A stretch of DNA of 64,000 bases from Akkermansia muciniphila (GCA_945874895.1 CAMCIC010000010.1:48888-112887); one strand, 5' to 3'; shown: positions 37,147-46,540, numbered from the stretch's first letter. Translations and numbers: made by a program. The notes: generated from the letters alone by a model not told the origin.

Positions 37147-37677
37147 TCAAACATCAGGTGGCGTATCCAATGTCACCCAACTGCGGCATCCGCCGTAGCG
37201 GGCTTCGTACGGAAACGTCCATGTTTTCGCTAGCGGGACCACCTTGACTTTCGCCACATGAATGCTGCCCGTGACCATCCCTTTGCCCTGCCAATCAAAG
37301 CGGTCGCGTACCGTTTTTTCCGTGTAAATGTGCTGATCCTGCATGTCCATGACTTGCTGCCAATCAGTCAAAGTATGCGCCCACAATACTTCCGCTCGAT
37401 GCGTAATGCTGATCGGGTCTCCCAATTGCCACTCCGGCATCGGTTCTGTCGGAATGGCAATCCGTATTTGCTCGGATGTCGCATGGAAACGAGTTGGGAA
37501 AAGAAAAAACCTCTCGTGAGCAAAGGAAAACCCCTCGCGCCCTTCATGGATGCCACCTTTGCGGAGAATGACCGACTGTCTGCCATCGGCCAACGCTTCG
37601 CACACCACCTGCCATTCCTTAAATCCCACCGTCGTTTCCATGGCTGCGTGCATAGCCACGACTTGGAGGAAGATCAA
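37147..37677 (-). CDS. DUF1802 family protein
   Basis: The 176-residue protein has the DUF1802 opening FKEWQVVCEALADGRQSVILRKGGIHE followed by HERFFLFPT and a basic middle. The function is unknown. The start lies 15 bases after the stop of the DUF456 gene, so the two are probably co-transcribed. No signal peptide or membrane segment is evident. Confidence 0.8.
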   Translation of the reverse strand: MIFLQVVAMHAAMETTVGFKEWQVVCEALADGRQSVILRKGGIHEGREGFSFAHERFFLFPTRFHATSEQIRIAIPTEPMPEWQLGDPISITHRAEVLWAHTLTDWQQVMDMQDQHIYTEKTVRDRFDWQGKGMVTGSIHVAKVKVVPLAKTWTFPYEARYGGCRSWVTLDTPPDV

Positions 37678-37692
37678 GGCGATTGTCGTAAA

Positions 37693-38247
37693 TCAGATCC
37701 ATTCCAAGGCATCGGCGATGATCCAAACACACATCACCACACCGACCACCAATTTGACGACCATTCCAGCCACAGTTCCGAGCACGCTGCCAACGCCCGA
37801 AACCAATGCCGGTTTGTTCTCTTTTTTGGCAAAAATTTTCTCGAACAACAAGGCACCAATCAGGGGGCCGAGAATCAATCCGAAGGGAAAAAAGAACATA
37901 CCAATGATCCCTCCCAGCAAAGCGCCCCATGCTCCCCACTTGCTGCCGCCAAACCATTTCGTTCCTGCGGCTCCGCTGAGGAACTCAAATACTTGTGCGA
38001 TCACCAATAACGCCACAAGGACTACAAACGACCACCACTGAAGACCCGAGGACTCGCCCAGAGCCGCGCGATGAACGACCGCCGCCCCAAGCAAAATCAC
38101 ATGACCGGGCAGTATGGGAACAATGCATCCTATGAGACCGATGACCAACAGGCAGACAGTGACAGACCATACCATCAAAGGTCCATTTGGATGCGCCGAT
38201 AAGTCCGCCAAAAGGGCCATCGCGGGAATTTCACTGCCGTCTATCAT
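37693..38247 (-). CDS. DUF456 family small membrane protein
   Basis: The 184-residue protein is very hydrophobic, with about four or five helices rich in Gly and Ala. It has the DUF456 features IGCIVPILPGHVILLGAAVVH and GAWGALLGGIIGMFFFPFGLILGPLIGALLFE. The function is unknown; the glycine-zipper-like repeats suggest close helix packing. It is the first gene of a pair with DUF1802. Divergent from the CxxC-repeat protein. Confidence 0.82.
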   Translation of the reverse strand: MIDGSEIPAMALLADLSAHPNGPLMVWSVTVCLLVIGLIGCIVPILPGHVILLGAAVVHRAALGESSGLQWWSFVVLVALLVIAQVFEFLSGAAGTKWFGGSKWGAWGALLGGIIGMFFFPFGLILGPLIGALLFEKIFAKKENKPALVSGVGSVLGTVAGMVVKLVVGVVMCVWIIADALEWI

Positions 38248-38328
38248 TCTCTGTTTCTAGGCGATCGGTGCAACGGGGTCAAGCGAACCGGAAAAAATTC
38301 ACAAAAAGGAACAAACAAAAATTCGTAT

Positions 38329-38357
38329 TTGCGTCATTTCTAAAATAGGGGTATATT
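38329..38357 (+). promoter_or_regulatory. Sigma70-type promoter for the CxxC-repeat protein gene
   Basis: TTGCGT (-35), a 17-base spacer and TATATT (-10) end 44 bases before the ATG. The surrounding sequence is A/T-rich. Confidence 0.55.
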
Positions 38358-38401
38358 CCACACACCCTTAGGGCAACCACATACAACAACACGACAAACA
38401 T

Positions 38402-38758
38402 ATGAAAAAACTAGCATGGACCACACTCGGACTGTTCGCTTTCGCAGGCTTTGCCTTCGCAGGTGATTGCAAAAAGTGCAAAAAAGAAGGCGAAGAAGCC
38501 AAAGAAGAAACCGTAGCCCATTGTGGCAAGTGCGATAAGAAGCACGACGAGGAGAAAAAAGAAGAGAAGAAAGAAGGCACCCTTGCTGACAAGTGCAAGA
38601 AAGAGTGCAAAGACGGCGAAGAAGCCAAAGAAGAAACCATCGCTGGTGACTGCAAGAAGTGCAAGAAAGACGGCGAGGAAGCAAAAGAAGAAACCATCGC
38701 TGACTGCAAAAAGTGCAAAAAAGATGGTGAAGAGAAAAAAGAGGAAACTCTCGCTTAA
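38402..38758 (+). CDS. Small secreted Lys/Glu/Cys-rich repeat protein
   Basis: The 118-residue protein has a clean signal peptide (AFA-GD at about 20/21). The mature part is made of imperfect repeats of CKKCKKDGEEAKEET: CxxC pairs at C23/C26, C41/C44, C84/C87 and C102/C105, plus a CxxxC at C65/C69. Apart from these it is nearly all Lys and Glu. I do not recognise a family. Clustered CxxC pairs on a charged scaffold could bind metal ions or form disulfides, but neither is shown. It is monocistronic with its own promoter and a very strong terminator, suggesting high expression. Confidence 0.82.
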   Translation: MKKLAWTTLGLFAFAGFAFAGDCKKCKKEGEEAKEETVAHCGKCDKKHDEEKKEEKKEGTLADKCKKECKDGEEAKEETIAGDCKKCKKDGEEAKEETIADCKKCKKDGEEKKEETLA

Positions 38759-38781
38759 TTCTTCGATTTCATTTTTGACCA

Positions 38782-38815
38782 AAGCTGCCAGTGTTTACGC
38801 TGGCAGCTTTTTTTA
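38782..38815 (+). terminator. Strong Rho-independent terminator after the CxxC-repeat gene
   Basis: A perfect 10-bp stem (AAGCTGCCAG / CTGGCAGCTT) with an 8-base loop runs into a stretch of seven T residues. Confidence 0.85.
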
Positions 38816-38861
38816 TTCAAACTCGGGTCTTAGAGTCATCCATGCACGCCCCAGAATGATG

Positions 38862-39311
38862 TCAGCGCGGATCAGAAATGCCGAGATAGAGGCGAGCTTC
38901 CTTCGCCATATGTGTAGCGATTTCCGCCAAGATCCGACTCTCCTTGCGCTTGCCTTTGACCCCGACATCGATCGTAGGCAAGATCTCCTGAGACATCGGA
39001 TGGCGGAATTCACCCACACGAATAAAAATCGATGATTTGAGTCGTTCCAGCGCCTGTTGATCACCAGAAACATTCCAGCGATTTCTCAATGACAGCTCAG
39101 CAACAAACTTTTTCAACGATGTTTCTTTGAGGAGATGATCCTCGATCTGTTGTTGTAACCTCTGACGCTCTCCCTGCGTGGATGAAGGGTTCAGCGGCAT
39201 GGGCACCCATTGCTGGTCCGGACGATTTTGTTTCATCCACGCATATCCTCCCGCTGACGCCACCAGAAGAACCAAGGCAGACACCAATCCTAGCAAAATC
39301 GAACGTTGCAT
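38862..39311 (-). CDS. Hypothetical single-pass membrane protein
   Basis: From the ATG at 39311 the 149-residue protein has one N-terminal membrane helix (about 5-23) followed by an exported domain with alpha-helical character. I recognise no domain. A longer upstream reading would cross into the divergent M16 gene and lacks a sensible start. It is convergent with the CxxC-repeat gene, whose terminator lies between them. Confidence 0.6.
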   Translation of the reverse strand: MQRSILLGLVSALVLLVASAGGYAWMKQNRPDQQWVPMPLNPSSTQGERQRLQQQIEDHLLKETSLKKFVAELSLRNRWNVSGDQQALERLKSSIFIRVGEFRHPMSQEILPTIDVGVKGKRKESRILAEIATHMAKEARLYLGISDPR

Positions 39312-39362
39312 GAGATGAGATATTATCGCATCACGTTCCCACGCCAAGCACAAATTGCCCAC

Positions 39363-41894
39363 ATGAAATTTCCCCGCAGCACCGCACGCATCCATACACT
39401 CGCTAACGGCTTGACCGTGATTCTCGACCCTCACCACGACCACCCCGTCGTAAGCACACAACTGTTTGTTGCCACCGGCTCGATTCATGAGGATCATTTG
39501 TTAGGGAGCGGTCTCTCGCATTTTCTGGAACATATGGTTTTCAAGGGCACGGAGAACTTCAGCAGTGAAAGCTTGGCCTCTGTAGTTCAGGCGGCTGGAG
39601 GGCACTGGAATGCATACACCAGCTTCGATCGAACGGTCTATTACATCGACGGGCCATCCTCCGGTGTCGAAACATTCTTGCGCGTTCTTACCGATATGGT
39701 CTTTCGTCCCACCTTGCCGGAAACCGAATTTTCGTTAGAGAAAGACGTGATCCGGCGTGAGATCGACATGGGTCAAGACGATCCGCAGCACGCCAGTATG
39801 CGATTGCTTCTGGAGACGGCATTCCGGGAAGATCCGCGCCGACAGCCCGTCATCGGGCATCGATCACTGTTTGATACCATCAAGCACGATGACTTGATCG
39901 GTTATCATCGCAAACGCTACACACCTGATCGGACGTTTTTGGTGGTATCGGGAGATTTTGACACGAACGTGCTACTGCCACTGATCGAGGAATTGACGGC
40001 GCATCTCGTCCGTGGTCATGCCTGCGAACCATTCATCGCTCGTGATGCGCCGCAATGCAGTCTACAACGCGCGGAAAACACTTTTGCCATCCCTCATACC
40101 AAGTTGGTGATGGCATGGAAAATCCCCTCCTCAGGTCATCCTGACATGCCCGCCTATGAGATGCTATCCATGATGCTAGGGGCTGGACAGTCGTCCCATC
40201 TTTATCGGGAGCTACGCGAAAACCGCGAGATTGTCTATGAGATCGGGGCTTTCACATGGAGCAATCCCATGAGCGAGGGTTTACTGGGAGTTGCGGCAGA
40301 GTGTCCTCCAGAAAACCGCGAGAGTGTGGTTGCCGCCATCTGGGAGGAAATCACTCAGTATCAAAAACAGGATTTCTCGGAGGCCTTGGCACGCGCCAAA
40401 CGACAAACAATGGTTTCACAATTCCGCACTCTTACCTCCGCTTCAGGGCGTGCAACGGATCTTGCGTCCAACTGGCATGAAGCCCGCGATCTGCATTACA
40501 CCAGTCGTTTTCTCGAAGCATTGGAGAAAGTCACCACCGACGACATCCGTCGATGCTGTGCGTCGTTGGTGGAGCGAAACCTGACGGTCACTCTGCTCAA
40601 TCCGGAGGAAATGACAATCGAGGAAAGCCTGAATATCGCGTCAAGCCCATCATCGGAAGTGCGAACTGTGCTGTTATCGAACGGACTGGAAGTGGCGATG
40701 TTTCCCAACCAACGTCTCCCTCTCATCAGCATTCAAACCGCGATTCGCGGCGGACTTTCGACCGTCATACCGGACCAGGCTGGCATTGTGCCACTGCTCG
40801 CTGCCACTCTGGATGAAGGCACCGATACGCGAAATGGTTGGGACATCGCTTCGACTCTGGAGGGTCTTGGGGCCTCATTGAGCGCTTCTGCTGGCAATAA
40901 CACGATGATTGTGAGCGCCAGCGGACTGGCGGAAGATCGCGAGACGCTCATCGAAATTCTGGCAGACGTTATGCTCCACCCCTCCTTTCCCGAGGACTCG
41001 CTCAAACGCAACCAGCAATCGCAACTCAACTCGTTACTCGAGTCACTCGAGGATCCGCTTAGCATCGCTCTGCAACACTTGCGCGAGCTTTTATTCGGAC
41101 CTCAAACCTACGGACTGCCCTCTCAAGGAACTGTGGAATCTTTGCCCAAGCTCGGACGGGCGGACCTGCTTGCCTACCATCAAACCCATTTTACCGCCCG
41201 CAATAGCAAAATGGCGATCGCCGGAGATTTTGACCCCGAAGATATGATCGCATTGCTGGAAAAACATCTGTCCGCCATGACACCTGGATCGGCGATTTCC
41301 CTGCCATCCACTCAGTTGCAACAAAATCGAACGAAAGAAGTAAGCCGCAACAAAAAACAGGCGGTGTTGGCCATCGGGTATCCAGGAATTTCGGCAACGG
41401 ATGACAGGCGTTTTGCCTCGATGATGCTGATGGAATACTGCTCCGACATGGCTGGTCCTCTGTTCACCCGCATTCGAGAAGAACTCGGACTTGCTTATCA
41501 AGTGGGAGCTTTTGGCTTTCATGGTCACGATACCGGCATGATGGCTTTTTACCTGTCAACATCGGCTGAGCAACTGGTTCTCGCGCATCAAGAACTGCAA
41601 CAACAAATTCAAAAGATTGCCGAACAAGGCATCCCTGAGGAGGTCTTTGAAAATGTGAGGGCGACGGTGCTATCGGCGATGGTCATGCGCCAGCAAAGCC
41701 TCGGATCCACGGCGCGCCAGGCAGCGGTGGACCTTCTTTTCGGACAGCCAGCTACCCATCACCGTGAAATGCACCGCAAAATCGAAGCTCTGCAACCACA
41801 AGAAGTGCGAGAACTGGCTCACTCCCTCTTGCGCGACGATCACGCGGTGGTCTCCATCGTGCGCCCGGAAGAACCTCCCCAAATACTTGACTGA
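39363..41894 (+). CDS. Large M16 family zinc metallopeptidase (two-half type)
   Basis: The 843-residue protein carries two M16 halves. The first has the zinc motif HFLEH (H53, E56, H57) followed by the distant Glu (KDVIRREIDMGQDDPQ). The second, from about residue 435, repeats the fold without a HxxEH and so is the inactive partner, as in pitrilysin-like and PqqL-like enzymes. No signal peptide is obvious. The substrate is unknown. The ATG at 39363 starts just before KFPRSTARIHTLANGLTV. Together with the 410-residue M16 at base 210 it gives two M16 peptidases in the window. Confidence 0.92.
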   Translation: MKFPRSTARIHTLANGLTVILDPHHDHPVVSTQLFVATGSIHEDHLLGSGLSHFLEHMVFKGTENFSSESLASVVQAAGGHWNAYTSFDRTVYYIDGPSSGVETFLRVLTDMVFRPTLPETEFSLEKDVIRREIDMGQDDPQHASMRLLLETAFREDPRRQPVIGHRSLFDTIKHDDLIGYHRKRYTPDRTFLVVSGDFDTNVLLPLIEELTAHLVRGHACEPFIARDAPQCSLQRAENTFAIPHTKLVMAWKIPSSGHPDMPAYEMLSMMLGAGQSSHLYRELRENREIVYEIGAFTWSNPMSEGLLGVAAECPPENRESVVAAIWEEITQYQKQDFSEALARAKRQTMVSQFRTLTSASGRATDLASNWHEARDLHYTSRFLEALEKVTTDDIRRCCASLVERNLTVTLLNPEEMTIEESLNIASSPSSEVRTVLLSNGLEVAMFPNQRLPLISIQTAIRGGLSTVIPDQAGIVPLLAATLDEGTDTRNGWDIASTLEGLGASLSASAGNNTMIVSASGLAEDRETLIEILADVMLHPSFPEDSLKRNQQSQLNSLLESLEDPLSIALQHLRELLFGPQTYGLPSQGTVESLPKLGRADLLAYHQTHFTARNSKMAIAGDFDPEDMIALLEKHLSAMTPGSAISLPSTQLQQNRTKEVSRNKKQAVLAIGYPGISATDDRRFASMMLMEYCSDMAGPLFTRIREELGLAYQVGAFGFHGHDTGMMAFYLSTSAEQLVLAHQELQQQIQKIAEQGIPEEVFENVRATVLSAMVMRQQSLGSTARQAAVDLLFGQPATHHREMHRKIEALQPQEVRELAHSLLRDDHAVVSIVRPEEPPQILD

Positions 41895-41921
41895 TCGTCT
41901 CGCATCGTCGTAGCATCCGCC

Positions 41922-42527
41922 ATGGGTCGCATGTCCGATGCAAGACAACGATTGATTGAAGCCATGAGCCAACTGATTTGGCTGGGTTCCTATGGCAGCA
42001 CCAGTGTGGATCAGATTTGCGAGCGCGCCGAAGTAAAAAAGGGCAGCTTCTATCATTTCTTCTCCTCCAAGACGGAGCTTGCGCTGGCCGTGGTTACCGA
42101 GGCATCGCGGGAGGTTTTCAGCACACTCGATCACATCTATTCTCCGACGGTAGCTCCGCTCGAACGCATCCGTAACGAAGCACGATGGGGATACCAATAT
42201 CAAAAGGAAATTCGCGAAAAATTCGGCAGAGTGCTCGGTTGTCCACTGTTTTCGCTGGGTGCGGAAATCGGCACGCGCGAAGAAAGTCTCGCCATCAAAA
42301 TCAAGGAAATCCTCGACAAACATCTGCGCTACTACGAATCCGCTTTGCTGGATGCCCAGCATCAGCAATTGATCGCTTCCGTCTCTTTGATCAAAGCTCT
42401 AGGTGGTGGCTGGAATCAAAAAATGCCTACTGTCGTTCCCAGACTCAAGAGCGATAAGGATTCCCAAACAGAAAAAGCAACCGCACCTAAGAAAAGCTTC
42501 CTCAAGCGCTTGTTTGGAAAGAACTGA
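41922..42527 (+). CDS. TetR-like regulator with an unusual C-terminus resembling an RND outer-membrane lipoprotein tail
   Basis: Residues 10-55 form a TetR-type helix-turn-helix (TSVDQICERAEVKKGSFYHFF), and residues 85-140 fit the ligand-binding part of TetR-like regulators with a GCPLFSLGAEIGTREE segment. From about residue 142 the sequence reads LLDAQHQQLIASVSLIKALGGGW, the typical end of NodT/TolC-type outer-membrane efflux lipoproteins, followed by a basic tail. TetR genes often sit beside RND efflux operons, so an in-frame deletion joining the two is a plausible origin. No efflux pump gene is left nearby. The call on the C-terminus is by recollection, not by search. Confidence 0.75.
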   Translation: MGRMSDARQRLIEAMSQLIWLGSYGSTSVDQICERAEVKKGSFYHFFSSKTELALAVVTEASREVFSTLDHIYSPTVAPLERIRNEARWGYQYQKEIREKFGRVLGCPLFSLGAEIGTREESLAIKIKEILDKHLRYYESALLDAQHQQLIASVSLIKALGGGWNQKMPTVVPRLKSDKDSQTEKATAPKKSFLKRLFGKN

Positions 42528-42671
42528 TGGCGCCTGCACGCATGCACATCCTCCCTGCATCGGAGCGGAGTGGACGTCGGTTGTCGTTAGACTCATGGAG
42601 CGAACCGAGGCATCGCCGAAGATGAGAAGAATCAGGGTGGAAATACCGCGAAAACGTGGCATTCTTTGCGC

Positions 42672-43883
42672 GTGAACATTTCTTTGCCCGCACGCGAGCT
42701 ATTTCCCCTGCTATCCGAATCCGTCAACGGCAAACCGCTGATCTATTTGGACAATGCGGCCACTACCCAGAAACCTGTGGCCGTATTGGATGCTTCGCGG
42801 CACTATTACGAAACGATCAATTCGAACATCCATCGCGGCACCCATGCCCTCGCACGCGCCGCCACCGCCGCCTACGAGGACGCAAGAAAAACGGTTGCCC
42901 ATCACCTCGGTTGCCAAGATCCCGATGAGTTGATTTTTACGTCGGGCTGCACCGATGCCATCAATTTGGTGGCATCCTGTCTGAGCTCGCAACTCGGAGC
43001 AGGAGATGAAATTCTCATCAGCACCCTCGAGCACCATTCGAACATCGTGCCTTGGCAAATGGCATGCGAACGCAGTGGCGCGACCCTGAAGGTGATCCCC
43101 TGCGATGATACAGGTGTCCTCGATCTGATCGCATTCGAACAATTGTTGAGCGACCGCACGAAGGTTCTGGCCATGGGGTGGATTTCCAACGCATTCGGGA
43201 CCGTGCATCCGATTGTGGAAATGACCGCGAAAGCCAAAAAAGTCGGGGCCTTGGTGATGATCGATGCCGCCCAGGCTGTGCCGCATTTGGAGATTGATGT
43301 CACAAAGATCGGTTGTGATCTACTCGCCTTTTCCGGCCATAAAGTCTACGCCCCTACTGGCATTGGTGCGCTTTGGGGCAGGCGCGAATGCTTAGAAAAA
43401 CTTCCGCCGTATCGCGGTGGAGGAGAAATGATCAAGGAGGTCAGCTTTAGCGGCACCACTTACAATGACATTCCTTTCAAGTATGAGGCTGGGACACCCA
43501 ATATCGAAGGTGCCATCGCCTTAGCTGCGGCTTTGCGTTTTGTCGATGCCATCGGCAAGCCCTCCATTCACGCGCATGAAACAGCACTGATCCGCGCAGC
43601 GGAACAAGCCTTGATGGGAATTGATGGCATCCGGTTCTACGGTCCTGCAGACCGCTGCGGCGCCTTGTCATTTGCCATCGATGGTGTGCATGCCTACGAT
43701 CTGGGAACCTTTCTCGATCAGATGGGCGTTGCAGTGCGAACCGGACATCACTGTTGTCAACCGCTCATGGCGCGGTTTGGAATCAGCGGCACCACCCGCG
43801 CATCGTTTGCACTCTACAACACGCTCGATGAAATATCCCGGTTTGGTGAAGCCACGAGCCGTGCAGTTGCGATGCTCCGGTAA
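42672..43883 (+). CDS. sufS: SufS-type cysteine desulfurase
   Basis: The protein of about 403 residues has the SufS opening NGKPLIYLDNAATTQKP and the NIHRGTHALARAAT segment. The PLP lysine lies in FSGHKVYAPTGIGALWG, and the catalytic Cys loop is VRTGHHCCQPLM. It takes sulfur from cysteine for iron-sulfur cluster assembly. A GTG at 42672 is used as the start, with a TTG six bases earlier as an alternative; no strong Shine-Dalgarno resolves this. No other suf gene is adjacent. A bidirectional terminator follows. Confidence 0.92.
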   Translation: MNISLPARELFPLLSESVNGKPLIYLDNAATTQKPVAVLDASRHYYETINSNIHRGTHALARAATAAYEDARKTVAHHLGCQDPDELIFTSGCTDAINLVASCLSSQLGAGDEILISTLEHHSNIVPWQMACERSGATLKVIPCDDTGVLDLIAFEQLLSDRTKVLAMGWISNAFGTVHPIVEMTAKAKKVGALVMIDAAQAVPHLEIDVTKIGCDLLAFSGHKVYAPTGIGALWGRRECLEKLPPYRGGGEMIKEVSFSGTTYNDIPFKYEAGTPNIEGAIALAAALRFVDAIGKPSIHAHETALIRAAEQALMGIDGIRFYGPADRCGALSFAIDGVHAYDLGTFLDQMGVAVRTGHHCCQPLMARFGISGTTRASFALYNTLDEISRFGEATSRAVAMLR

Positions 43884-43903
43884 GCGACCGATATAGACAC
43901 AAA

Positions 43904-43940
43904 AAAACTGCCGGAGGATTTCTCCCACGGCAGTTTTTTT
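43904..43940. terminator. Bidirectional terminator between sufS and rpmJ
   Basis: ACTGCCG and CGGCAGT form a perfect stem with A residues on the left and T residues on the right, so it can serve both the rightward sufS transcript and the leftward rpmJ transcript. Confidence 0.8.
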
Positions 43941-43954
43941 ACGATTGGGTCGTA

Positions 43955-44119
43955 TTATTTGACGCCTTTCTTCGACAGGCGAGTGCCTTTGGTCGCACCT
44001 TGGCGAGCCTTGAATTTCGGATTGCTTTTGCAGATCACATACAGAGTTCCACCGCGCTTCACCACTTGGCAATCGGCGTGGCGGCGTTTGGCGGAATTGA
44101 GCGAGGAAAGAACTTTCAT
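43955..44119 (-). CDS. rpmJ: 50S ribosomal protein L36, Cys-poor (zinc-independent) type
   Basis: The 54-residue protein starts [20 protein letters not shown] and contains [15 protein letters not shown], the L36 core. The zinc-binding CxxC is reduced to a single Cys, and the His ligand after NPK is Phe, so the usual four-ligand site is absent. It matches the YkgO-like paralogue that replaces zinc-bound L36 when zinc is scarce in other bacteria. Whether a zinc-type copy exists elsewhere cannot be told. A longer upstream reading has no support. Confidence 0.92.
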   Translation of the reverse strand: MKVLSSLNSAKRRHADCQVVKRGGTLYVICKSNPKFKARQGATKGTRLSKKGVK

Positions 44120-44325
44120 AGTGGTGGTGGTGATTCGGGAGACGGAAACTAGCGATCCACGCTGATTTGTAAAGCCATTTCTTGCAAAAAATCCGAATGC
44201 GTATGAAATCCGATGAAATATGCTAGAATTCCCCCATGAAGGCAACAGAGCAGAGTCCTATCCGCAATGCCTCGCATGCCAAAATGCCATCTTGACCTCA
44301 AGCGCCTAGGATCTAGGCTCACAAA

Positions 44326-45207
44326 GTGAAATTGTTTCTCGCCCTCTGCTTATGGGTCAGCTCCCTGATCTCGAACGCCACCCCCATCGCCCCCGTATTG
44401 CTTTACCCTGAAGGGGCCAGCGACGCCAAAGGAAAAACCGAAAAAGATGTCCCGACGCTGACCGCCTACCTCCCAGAGAAATCCACCACGGCTACGACGG
44501 CCATCTTGATATGCCCTGGTGGTGGCTACGGAGGTCTCGCTGCTCACGAGGGAGAAGGATACGCTACCTGGCTGGCCGAGCACGGCATCGCCGGTGTGGT
44601 ATTGAAATACCGCCTCGGATCAGCAGGATATCGACATCCCAGCATGCTCCACGACGCCGCGCGTGGCATGCGTTTGCTGAGATCCAAAGCCAAAGAATGG
44701 AACATCGATCCCCAGCGCTGCGGCATCATGGGGTCGAGTGCCGGAGGTCACTTGGCCTCCACACTTCTGGCGCATCACGCATCCGCCAAGGACACGGAAA
44801 AACCAGCCCTCGAGGGAATCAGTTGTCGCCCAGACTTCGGAATTCTCTGCTACGCAGTCATCACCATGGGAGAATTCACTCACAACGGATCCAAAAAAAA
44901 TCTGTTAGGAGAAAATCCCCCTGCGGATCTAGTAGAACTTCTCTCGAATGAAAAGCATGTAACCAAAAATACCCCGCCCTGCTTCATTTGGCACACTTGG
45001 GAGGACAGCGGTGTCAAAGTGGAAAACTCCCTGCAGTTCGCGGCTGCGATGCGCCAATCCGGTGTTCCCTTTGATCTGCATGTTTACCAAAAGGGACCAC
45101 ACGGCATAGGGCTGAGCATAGGCAAGAATGGAGCCGCGCCGAACGAAGTGCACCCCTGGGCGAAAGACCTGCTCGTTTGGTTGAAACAAAACCGATGGGC
45201 GCCTTGA
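44326..45207 (+). CDS. Exported alpha/beta hydrolase (acetyl esterase / BD-FAE-like)
   Basis: The 293-residue protein starts at a GTG and has a short signal peptide (about 1-18). It shows the oxyanion motif CPGGGYGGL, the nucleophile elbow GSSAGGH (Ser138), and a late Asp in WHTWEDSGV and His in KGPHGIGLS that complete the triad. The family includes exported carbohydrate esterases, so deacetylation of a glycan is a reasonable guess but unproven. It lies alone between rpmJ and the YHYH protein. Confidence 0.85.
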   Translation: MKLFLALCLWVSSLISNATPIAPVLLYPEGASDAKGKTEKDVPTLTAYLPEKSTTATTAILICPGGGYGGLAAHEGEGYATWLAEHGIAGVVLKYRLGSAGYRHPSMLHDAARGMRLLRSKAKEWNIDPQRCGIMGSSAGGHLASTLLAHHASAKDTEKPALEGISCRPDFGILCYAVITMGEFTHNGSKKNLLGENPPADLVELLSNEKHVTKNTPPCFIWHTWEDSGVKVENSLQFAAAMRQSGVPFDLHVYQKGPHGIGLSIGKNGAAPNEVHPWAKDLLVWLKQNRWAP

Positions 45208-45313
45208 TGCGAAGTGCATCTCTGCCCCTCATGCCCACATTGTAAAAGTTTGGTAAAATGGGGAGACGATTCGGGAATTCTTGCGTTGTATCAATGGCAC
45301 GCCCATCCATCCC

Positions 45314-46540
45314 ATGAAAACAAATCACGCATTGCATTCCCTCAGTTGCTTGCTATCGCTGCTAACGACTGCCACCGCCCATCCCGACCACTCGGCTGAC
45401 TCAGCTGCTGCCGAGCGGGAATGGATGCCCATCATCGCAGAACAGACCAACGCGGTGGGCCAGGTCAAAATCAAGATCGAAAATGGCTATCGTCTGCTGG
45501 AATCCAACGGCATTCCCGATCACCAACCCGGTGAATTTCCCCGTCGAGGAAATCCGAACAAGATCCAATCGCAGTCCTATCATTTCCGCATCCCCATGAC
45601 CCCGCAGTCATCCGGTTCGCCTGTGCATCGCGGTGGATACTGGTGGGGTGTCGCCATCAACGGAGTGCCTTTTGAACCGGGCACGGGCGAGTCATGGAAC
45701 AATGACATGCGATCGGGTTGGCGGTATGAAGCAGCCACTGGTTTCCTCAACCTTGGTTTGGATGAAAACAATGCCCACGTGCAACCCAATGGAGCCTATC
45801 ATTATCATGCGATGCCATTGGGACTGGTCAAAAAACATGGGGGCGATGCAAAGTCGATGTTGTTGGTGGCATGGGCCGCGGACGGATATCCCGTCTACAC
45901 GGACCAAGCGCACGCCATTGCCAAGGACTCGAAGAGCCCACTGCAAAAAATGAAATCCAGTTACCAGCTGAAAAGCGGCACTCGCCCCGCCCCGCCCTCG
46001 GGTCCTGGCGGGAATTACGACGGACGTTTTACCCAAGATTTCACCTATGTGGCAGCCTCGGGTGATCTTGATGAATGCAACGGTCGCTACGGTGTGACTC
46101 CGGAATTCCCACAGGGCACTTATTACTATTGCATCAGCAAGGACTTTCCTTTTGTCGCTCGCTTGTGGCGGGGGGAACCGGATGACAGCTTTCGCAAAGG
46201 AGACATGCCACCGGGAATGGGACCTCGTTCCGCACCAGTAGGAGGGGCGCCGCGTGGCATCATGGAAGGACCTTCCCTGCCTGATCCGTCGAAAGGTTCT
46301 GCCATCCCCTCGCAGGATCCTCTCCCACCAAACGATGGCCCCATGCGCATGCCTCTCATCGGTGCTATCGATCAAAATACCGACGGAATTCTGGACAAAA
46401 ACGAATTGGAAAAGGCAGTCCATGCGCTCGAAGCCTTGGACAAAAACCATGATGGTCAACTATCACCGGAGGAATACCGCGGCAATCTACCTCCGGGAGG
46501 AAGACCGGGATCACGCGGCGGAGATCGCCCACCGTTCTGA
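45314..46540 (+). CDS. Exported YHYH-domain protein with C-terminal EF-hand pair
   Basis: The 408-residue protein has a signal peptide (about 1-23), then a large YHYH-type domain with the namesake motif in QPNGAYHYHAMPLG and a SGDLDECNGRYG segment. A Pro/Gly-rich linker follows, and near the C-terminus two EF-hand-like loops (DQNTDGILDKNE and DKNHDGQLSPEE). Calcium binding at the C-terminus is likely; the YHYH domain function is unknown. The frame also offers an earlier ATG, but the one at 45314 gives the proper leader. Confidence 0.85.
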   Translation: MKTNHALHSLSCLLSLLTTATAHPDHSADSAAAEREWMPIIAEQTNAVGQVKIKIENGYRLLESNGIPDHQPGEFPRRGNPNKIQSQSYHFRIPMTPQSSGSPVHRGGYWWGVAINGVPFEPGTGESWNNDMRSGWRYEAATGFLNLGLDENNAHVQPNGAYHYHAMPLGLVKKHGGDAKSMLLVAWAADGYPVYTDQAHAIAKDSKSPLQKMKSSYQLKSGTRPAPPSGPGGNYDGRFTQDFTYVAASGDLDECNGRYGVTPEFPQGTYYYCISKDFPFVARLWRGEPDDSFRKGDMPPGMGPRSAPVGGAPRGIMEGPSLPDPSKGSAIPSQDPLPPNDGPMRMPLIGAIDQNTDGILDKNELEKAVHALEALDKNHDGQLSPEEYRGNLPPGGRPGSRGGDRPPF

